A model generated the notes under the pieces. That model made no database searches. It had not been told where the DNA came from and worked only from the letters and a program-made list of their open reading frames with translations. Made by a program: the position numbers and the translations under genes. Shown here in pieces: positions 61,901-64,000 of a stretch of DNA of 64,000 bases (its first letter is position 1; every line of letters begins with the position of its first letter). Origin of the DNA: a virus; the IMG/VR virus record IMGVR_UViG_3300009370_001603, positions 1-64,000 of that record; one strand, written 5' to 3'.

Positions 61901-62738
61901 TATAAAGATTTTGTTTTTCATTGGACGGACCAACGAACTGTTGCATCCCGGAATCAAGATCTAGATCTCCGCTAGGATAAAGCTTTTCTACGCATTTATA
62001 ATCACCAAAGCTCCCGGCGAACTTGTCGAGATACGTTGGCATCAACGAGGAGGAAGTTTCAGCCTTCTGTTTGATGCTATAACTAGCGGTCATAACGCCG
62101 CTTGCGATCTCCCCGATAGCTGTGAGACCCGCGAGCATCCCGACTCTTCCGGATATCTTACCGTTAATCCCTGCTATACCATCTAATTCGGACTTTACCC
62201 CACGCGCCACTATCATGATGGGGTTAGACTGTGTTGTGTATTTTAGAGTTGCTATACAGGTATACCCAACCAATGAGTCGCAAATGTTTATTGGCGAAGG
62301 GTCGTTTACATCTTGATCTAATGAGTATTCTATGTCAAGAATATTTACCTTAACACCATTGGATAGGGTCTTCAATCCAATATATTCGTATACAATGTAC
62401 TCGTAGGCCCCACTATCATTTGTTAGTACAACGGTGTCGCCAATTAATGGGGGTGCCGCTTCAAATGTTTCGGACAGAATTACATAAATTCTATATATTG
62501 GCCCCTTTGAGTCAACTTCAAGGTTGGAACCGGGAGGGGGTGTTACGCGATAGCGGAACTCTTTGTCAACTACGCTTTTTGGAGAAGATAGCTTTCCATA
62601 GCCATAGGATCTAGAAGTTCTTAGGTTAGATGTGCCACTCATCTTAGCTTTAAAAACGCCACCTTGCGCGTCCACATTCTTAGCCGTGGCGTCTTTTACG
62701 CATAAGCACTCTAAGTTCTTGACATTTATATGCGACAT
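49956..62738 (-). CDS. Giant multidomain adhesin-like tail protein (4260 residues)
   Basis: A 12.8-kb gene for a beta-rich surface protein without signal peptide. About residues 1030-1185 form a LamG/concanavalin-like lectin domain (GGFSIFTRF near 1042). About 1500-1715 and again 4170-4260 contain repeats with alternating Leu and Thr/Ser (GSLDLHTLS, GILNLNTFG, GTFNLVTKG). Seven FG-GAP-like motifs occur near 1945, 2045, 2385, 2525, 3780, 3905 and 4045 (for example FGYSVAIDADMIAIGAPH). Between the fourth and fifth is an insert of about 1200 residues with two GATase-like segments near 2620-2690 and 3085-3155 and a Cys-rich stretch near 3380-3530. A receptor-binding or tail-tip role fits. AGGAA is a modest ribosome site before the ATG. 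Confidence 0.75.
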   Translation of the reverse strand: MSHINVKNLECLCVKDATAKNVDAQGGVFKAKMSGTSNLRTSRSYGYGKLSSPKSVVDKEFRYRVTPPPGSNLEVDSKGPIYRIYVILSETFEAAPPLIGDTVVLTNDSGAYEYIVYEYIGLKTLSNGVKVNILDIEYSLDQDVNDPSPINICDSLVGYTCIATLKYTTQSNPIMIVARGVKSELDGIAGINGKISGRVGMLAGLTAIGEIASGVMTASYSIKQKAETSSSLMPTYLDKFAGSFGDYKCVEKLYPSGDLDLDSGMQQFVGPSNEKQNLYTFIDEGVFTGDYHTPFSQSVLLADDANSFIHPSGYHTEGNFQYKSELTDFHIRPDQTRLRIRASAPMANYESKIAPLYTIKNVTFSDPSGNAMVQYEDINILGDVDYSNDKTLVNYATYSLKPITNKFADQYDWERRDQPHTHQITGYQLSFEVKVTPRDDAFDPGFDEGFEEDYVMHTTVADDDDYLALDGAPLSTQGQSLINPTKSIRISAIEICNSGGDWLSSYTGPRREDYFNLFLDTPRNGRRLEKKILPSFFALADASNSGIFPAVSSVWQHKNKPMYDGSSSILGNNLDTCGSEQIVKALQTDSTLDYAELHSTGPHFDSGKMIVKFGYGHGPVNEIRRGAFGCEFDQNTCPIWFHPSGAFQTERKVEAGFDNNFLAIESITLKVKAKKAADSRDYVLDIVGWSDDKLLNITKAPSGFLQNPSSVQINGEIITSEGTHPVISGYYDNDDDLALSTRSISEREKYLETSGNLGGDHYSLTRYPIVNTTDFADYEVPLKVYKDDVEIGLSRNYNVSSMLEHLYLDIYPLPSGAAIASAHLLVRYAPQAALQLEIQGGECFDKIQDGRSEGKIFPSTKQGNDSIINAGSGYGPLSTITNIPHAYSTPSSIKSNYSRRWRGLEGTVQGPYDTDAFGFGFYNPLLEFPLLSGFYNFDYMDGKYVQSRSLGAGFGGVSGLFNSTPEIYKNVGWRFKTQNIFSTKAPNHTSSYKTTDWTALSSTSPAHNFEDHELYGMIADALDNVVRISGHNQNVNFGNIDASGGFSIFTRFTPDIDVSGTTYDLFSSGVLFSKWTTPSDMDFALGYKDGYLCGYAKATDGTLVSVQDTVKYSGYQYPLSVILTYNDHESEKLKLYTDNEFHSGVWTTLRASSSKFTKHTNSANLIVGHSDGSGVGMNMLLTEFGISTWNSGVYGSGTNIVETNADATYKQVTAQKFLENHRVKFFEPGEPSSNDTYKLWDYVNEDTQADWALGDFKTHAFSSAFSHWTKRAGKDLISFHLKHSGIPYENQSSLSLNSWPSTISSGVSYHTQIENDFLRFHLSDTSDNFHSVAKRITKSLPIGYNFKDKALVVETVLEHRADNDIQWPECKPTTFHLCNEHKHAYQDHYKGPRLVVSLYTKKKEPYWTPNESNWGLINRSIHYIQPSSYMVRLDSKFDYQNLIDDSEQWALFPAEPRLTEFTEKYYSQDVDDMFLQYDLVYPSGGAFDSNIDIHSAHVRMDEAFVKCTPDSGIFNLYASGCTDVLKGSLDLHTLSVAPKDSGILNLNTFGPVLLPESGFELNVSGSLRQDGALPLRTVAVAIASDPEFPLHTAGCCNVVSGASGTFNLVTKGKGISTLQMPLSIANDGLVITPSGGELPLYTYAPSGNSTGFFQQMQLRIENNLAGDPHPHSGTIPVYILGGAELIDRSPEVEMPLVVVNNQFVTSGTLKLTVYGDDEVTSQANSSSGSEASDGGASQLGMNLYVPNYGGVGSTYLRWYNQNYGTGIQLRDNSIAAIPVSNEIRGVDLIGYGACDSDSPRKAIDPPLVTDETIWRPETCNDGGIFRAVNTYTNSGAINFAGETGYSGNYYGFRKYTGLIPNAPYYSTLKITTGSTDSIQVPRDFEEWEYGICGPNWRGGDQGDGDCDSDIVYSGVKLIGDYPYLSGNLSITPISGRNPTDNYGEAVAVTSDLMVVGSPKIEIPDASGHAIPDAGSLFLYRRGQDVAGEKSIWTMEDKLMLPSGFRRDYVDKVVENLITFDQFTISGRKWNIGQEGRLLGSSVDIAKSGDRETIVAGAPFAGWSRRFPDITTSGIPMCMVVFVDKFTYNVDNIKYIKNVGKKWEHLYKYFSAPWNAQTANEFQPNLNVKCLILQLTDHDKDKKKHPDEFKDFFSHTYIPRMDDQKLVDNFGARNTYNSMLSGIIGAFREMFPPKTDWTAFEPHSGIPPIVGIFKENSHSTLFGKAFQLGDEDVVDDFVDFYKEYSHASGVVNPEIPVPMSGHTRIELGASEKMELTTASLINNTLNSGYLIDNNIENTPYPILSFITSGVGQKWAKSNAAEFQIPPSSGGRVFVFEKESGTFNCVQEIIPYSERQVNEENEQDAPDDFLGFGKQYNDRFGHSVAISKNSDVISVGSPWTYVPCEIFERQDAENQRMYNKIRDWLVYRNLEIPLARYDALVLEHGADYAKKQTYHELSQTNKLWLRTDKNFWDGIGKGTNGHGLPIELYKPIFNYKYGDITTTGTWQFIQGEFLGSSRLGYSTSVDDDGITVAFGAPTDSTTMFEDSNVWYNRGAKEATFASYTNAGAVRMFEAKQYVSHSGAVEFTRFGNLDRSVHHELREAGFYDRMGNYFQPDNIPFTRLPFSTIEIPRNAGLAFIITPELDAASDEIIDNIKNWLALGDRTLVLVGNDPLYEEDGLYRESNDIVNKILKRLGSRMKIEAADTEYESLPECISETDVFGNRWNVTKSFVPENAYTDTYESKHAAPNMFAKGVGKIVYDVSDLGLEDLFVSSPCDEDNQTVCNLPIKHLGDLRAQWNVTCAKDNGMPHKYKMNWPFHFTNSDKSGPIGSPCRNYPSSPKPLINRPWEDVVPILTAAEWTPDQHWFRPEETICETVCDPIWEFFTIPQFYKECKFATHQLDTLAFSVSGDFTGQSIGENIEYWRLSDNKGGFINPDPKNGRDAILQGIGDVKEKVTVVDKRVLLDKKSTLMVEEPYLYKNDEGETVDGNNRVFILASVNGENERSFTDSLGGDDIGGNSDQNIVFYVNTVRKSCEEAGRLVQLGGWTKRTSFKDAYEFSVIKEKLTAFGINVTENEVYGPGVDIDGTEAVDTVWIANPDGMPTDDDISVLKNWLKNGNKKLFITYAGWHRENRQGLAENVSVLLEKLGLKSRPWLRPCKGDYFVQTNKIVDEGNRQDCCPYAPEDTDTILQKLELDSDVFAGCLHGYAWDKNYNSQERTSVQKVSLRHSPDHECDEKDIFNGEDCGWDEGDLFDFIPISGGGDYKNLIWYDTPELHSQWQGVYDICPEVNKENLWYLDCKASGQFPVNPGSGYRVFVNWVSETKNEIYGTFGVAENVFEANAPCAWDGTFPQPPCDCHGIIEMTDENVAPQRNLRNGCWYNEDFHDCGTCDPNEECGNCRLGATTVGNVQQSYVDVKADQTGKLRIIFDTDIYKEQIWVEQCDEAGGKGHDPANGYPQTARILSISGCPLPLEEEILNKPKEGKRIIGWDCREECETIPAEEGVIPGVFRPIMHRSEEYCNPANPPCPPPKDETCCAPRGDEEIEDGPIVAAEEYEHFTNGANGFERSKIVVLTDSTMIQGQCKHYRNDSVGENQFFIRSLYPVSPHERKEFGGRGFDVTTSDKVFQFTQKLRAPERGSAPKYYAAKGVANTLFPLYGANGDGTVDEFVDNEDTYHPANDVGRPADPSTPKQIDIEIKYFGGSVYPDYGGYPRFSGDFLNQLPTNYVVDGVEKDFLVDAGSEGGVNDLMKVAEGRDFLDFDSYNSGCPGDLFGFSVDLTNNKLIVGTPFNGLVTENVASGISGIVQWHEIENDPFRSGVVVSQNGGAGAAFYFEKTGSGKNVVNERLPWEFRQKIKPSSINIGLDGATISTLQTIKGDHHLNNDFALNNGGRTDKFGYSVAIDADMIAIGAPHHDYETLHEHIYSGAVVTNDLNTAFQRKSFGAEFDIPSHKFYDLGSSGIRVDYFDTDSGTMVLNHGAVFNYRHSITDWQARTKEWVYAEKLFSHGYHARSGSIYIGDNLTSSGCENDSFGRSVSIFRSERGDSDYTLAVGSPFHDHATSGNHHSSGVTDAGAAFTYDAMLRGQIPSIPNSGSWIDVKIFGAKTDDGQNMLLDRVYQNETGDPITHETSGIVFSNAYGDLYIEASGFDPSIKGFVTHRPFVECVIGDFVGGESANGSLNLITSGKPVDVSGHMSLMLSGAPSAYVYNSMNLRTFGASGVVSDSGLPLIVTVASGSSNQSLNLNVTSTQTTDNLNLRLRGK

Positions 62739-62756
62739 TATTGTTCCTAAAATCCT

Positions 62757-64000
62757 CTACGAAGGCAACGTTGATTCAGAACGCGCGCTACCACCGCCCT
62801 CGGTGTTTTTCCATTTTGGAATTTCCTGAGCGACAGCATCTAGGGTAGCACTCATTATTTTTTCATCTATAACCTTTAATATGTTATCATTAAGAAGTCT
62901 TACGTTTACATCTACTGGCTTATTGACCGTTACACCAATTTCCATCTTACCCAGTGATGTTACAGCGTCTGAGAATCCGTCAAATATGGATCTAAGGTCG
63001 CCAACGGTTTCAACAAATCCGCCCATCTGCTTGACCATATCTCCAAACTGATAGTATCCCACGGTGCCTCCTGAAGACATGGCGGCAGCGCCAGCTGGCC
63101 CAGCGTTCACAGTAGACCCATTACCATTCATGGCCCTCAAGAGTTGTAGGTTATTACCACGCTGCACCGCTGCTCTGTTAACGACAAACTCTCCGGGAGT
63201 CAACATGGCGGGTACAGTATCTGTGCCTCTTGGTACGAATATACCTCTACTTGCGTATACCATTCCCCCTTTAGATAGTGGTAAACCCGCATCGGCGCGT
63301 TCTTGCTTTTTACCGGCCCGTTCCATCTCTTCTTTAAATTTAATCTCGGCTCGTTCAATCGTAAGCTCTGCGTTGGCAATTTCCATCATGGCACTATCTG
63401 CCATCATCTGGCTGACCTGACCACCGGCGGCGGCGAGCGCTTGCCCTTTATTTCTTAACGCATTTAGTTCCTCTGTAGTTCCTGTTAGTACTTGTCCAGC
63501 TCTTTCATCTAAGCCAACGGACGAAGCAGCAATTTCACCTGCACGCTGTAGCGTTGCCGTATCTGCACCCTCTGCTTTCAACAGCTTAATCCCCTCCGCC
63601 ATAGCCTGCGGACTAAACATTCCAGCCATTTCAGCATCGCCAGTTCTTAGGGCGGATGCTGCTCCGGCTGCGGCCTGTTGATCTAAAAAGCCACCTATGT
63701 CTCCACTGAGTAATTTATCAATAGAAGATTGTTCTAATGAATTTCTCTTCTCGATAATCGCTATTTGATCTTTAGTCGCCTGAATTTGTGCCTGAATAAA
63801 TCCAACCAAGTCTTTCATTGACTGATTGGTTTCTTTAATCCTGTCAGCGTCTATACCTTGAGTATCCTGAAATCCACCAGTGGCCCTATCAATTTGCTGC
63901 TGGTTCATACGGCTTTGAATATTAGATGCTACGCTTTGTATATCAGCCACGCTACCAGTTCTTAGTTGCTGAACTCCAGCGTCTTTAGCCCCAAGATTAA
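62757..64000 (-). CDS. Tail tape-measure protein, C-terminal part (truncated by window edge)
   Basis: The frame runs without a stop to the right edge (GTG at 63948-63950 is an internal codon candidate, and upstream codons stay open), so only the C-terminal 414 or so codons are seen. The hallmark is KGGMVYASRGIFVPRGTDTVPAMLTPGEFVVNRAAVQRG at about residues 229-267 counted from that GTG; the DTVPAMLTPGEFVVNR motif is characteristic of tape-measure C termini. The upstream part is helical and Ala/Gln-rich. A tape measure implies a phage with a long tail. The giant protein follows 18 bases downstream, as expected for a tail-module gene order. Confidence 0.82.
   Translation of the reverse strand, partial: NLGAKDAGVQQLRTGSVADIQSVASNIQSRMNQQQIDRATGGFQDTQGIDADRIKETNQSMKDLVGFIQAQIQATKDQIAIIEKRNSLEQSSIDKLLSGDIGGFLDQQAAAGAASALRTGDAEMAGMFSPQAMAEGIKLLKAEGADTATLQRAGEIAASSVGLDERAGQVLTGTTEELNALRNKGQALAAAGGQVSQMMADSAMMEIANAELTIERAEIKFKEEMERAGKKQERADAGLPLSKGGMVYASRGIFVPRGTDTVPAMLTPGEFVVNRAAVQRGNNLQLLRAMNGNGSTVNAGPAGAAAMSSGGTVGYYQFGDMVKQMGGFVETVGDLRSIFDGFSDAVTSLGKMEIGVTVNKPVDVNVRLLNDNILKVIDEKIMSATLDAVAQEIPKWKNTEGGGSARSESTLPS

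Noticed and set aside
37956-62738. Plus-strand frames inside the tail genes
   Set aside because: All are short, lack ribosome sites and lie opposite long minus-strand genes; none has a recognised domain.
1-64000. A CRISPR array or tRNA gene
   Set aside because: I saw no regularly spaced direct repeats and no cloverleaf-like block; the gaps are too short for most such features. A tRNA search program was not available.

Overview
The window reads as part of a large tailed double-stranded DNA phage (Caudoviricetes) genome. It carries replication genes, nucleotide-metabolism genes and a tail module that includes the C-terminal end of a tape-measure protein and several very large tail or adhesin proteins. 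Several accessory genes resemble families typical of Planctomycetota: two DUF1501 proteins with twin-arginine-like leaders, a secreted EF-hand protein with an Arg/Ser-rich tail, and a secreted protein ending in a VSPDRRYVR-type segment. I therefore infer a planctomycete or related host. This is inference from gene families, not proof.

Layout. (1) 0-4.2 kb, plus strand: GMP reductase, a small membrane protein, DnaG-type primase, dNMP kinase and a RecB/Cas4-like nuclease. (2) 4.2-9.0 kb, plus strand: an accessory block of exported or membrane proteins, with two DUF1501 genes separated by small membrane or secreted proteins. (3) 9.2-13.4 kb, plus strand: the replicative polymerase. DnaE is encoded in two pieces with a DEDDh proofreading exonuclease gene between them, followed by an SSB. 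(4) 13.4-32.0 kb, plus strand: an almost gapless island of about 24 glycan genes. It holds glycosyltransferases of several folds, FkbM and other methyltransferases, a sulfotransferase, and sugar-nucleotide enzymes (RmlB-like dehydratase, FdtA-like ketoisomerase, DegT aminotransferase, GDP-fucose synthase-like). (5) 32.0-33.9 kb, plus strand: a homing-endonuclease-like gene, a possible recombination protein and a zinc-ribbon protein, ended by a rho-independent terminator.

From 33.97 kb to the right edge everything is on the minus strand and converges on the plus-strand operons. Read in transcription order (right to left), it starts with the tape-measure C terminus (open at the edge), then a 4260-residue multidomain adhesin-like protein, four more tail or baseplate-like proteins, and a short structural gene with its own near-consensus sigma70-type promoter and terminator. 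Next is a separate operon encoding an ExbB/TolQ-like channel, an ExbD/TolR-like partner, a third membrane protein, a VOC-fold protein and a small membrane protein. A secreted trypsin-like protease with its own candidate promoter comes last.

How it may work together: the phage appears to bring its own primase, polymerase, proofreader and SSB. It adjusts purine and dNMP pools, makes and transfers unusual sugars (to virion proteins, the host surface or another target) and builds a long tail with very large receptor-binding proteins. The least expected parts are the ExbB/ExbD-like pair next to the tail genes, the three-gene polymerase, the DUF1501 pair, and the giant protein whose seven FG-GAP-like motifs are interrupted by about 1200 residues. 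No tRNA, rRNA or CRISPR array was recognised, and no stretch longer than about 130 bases lacks a gene.
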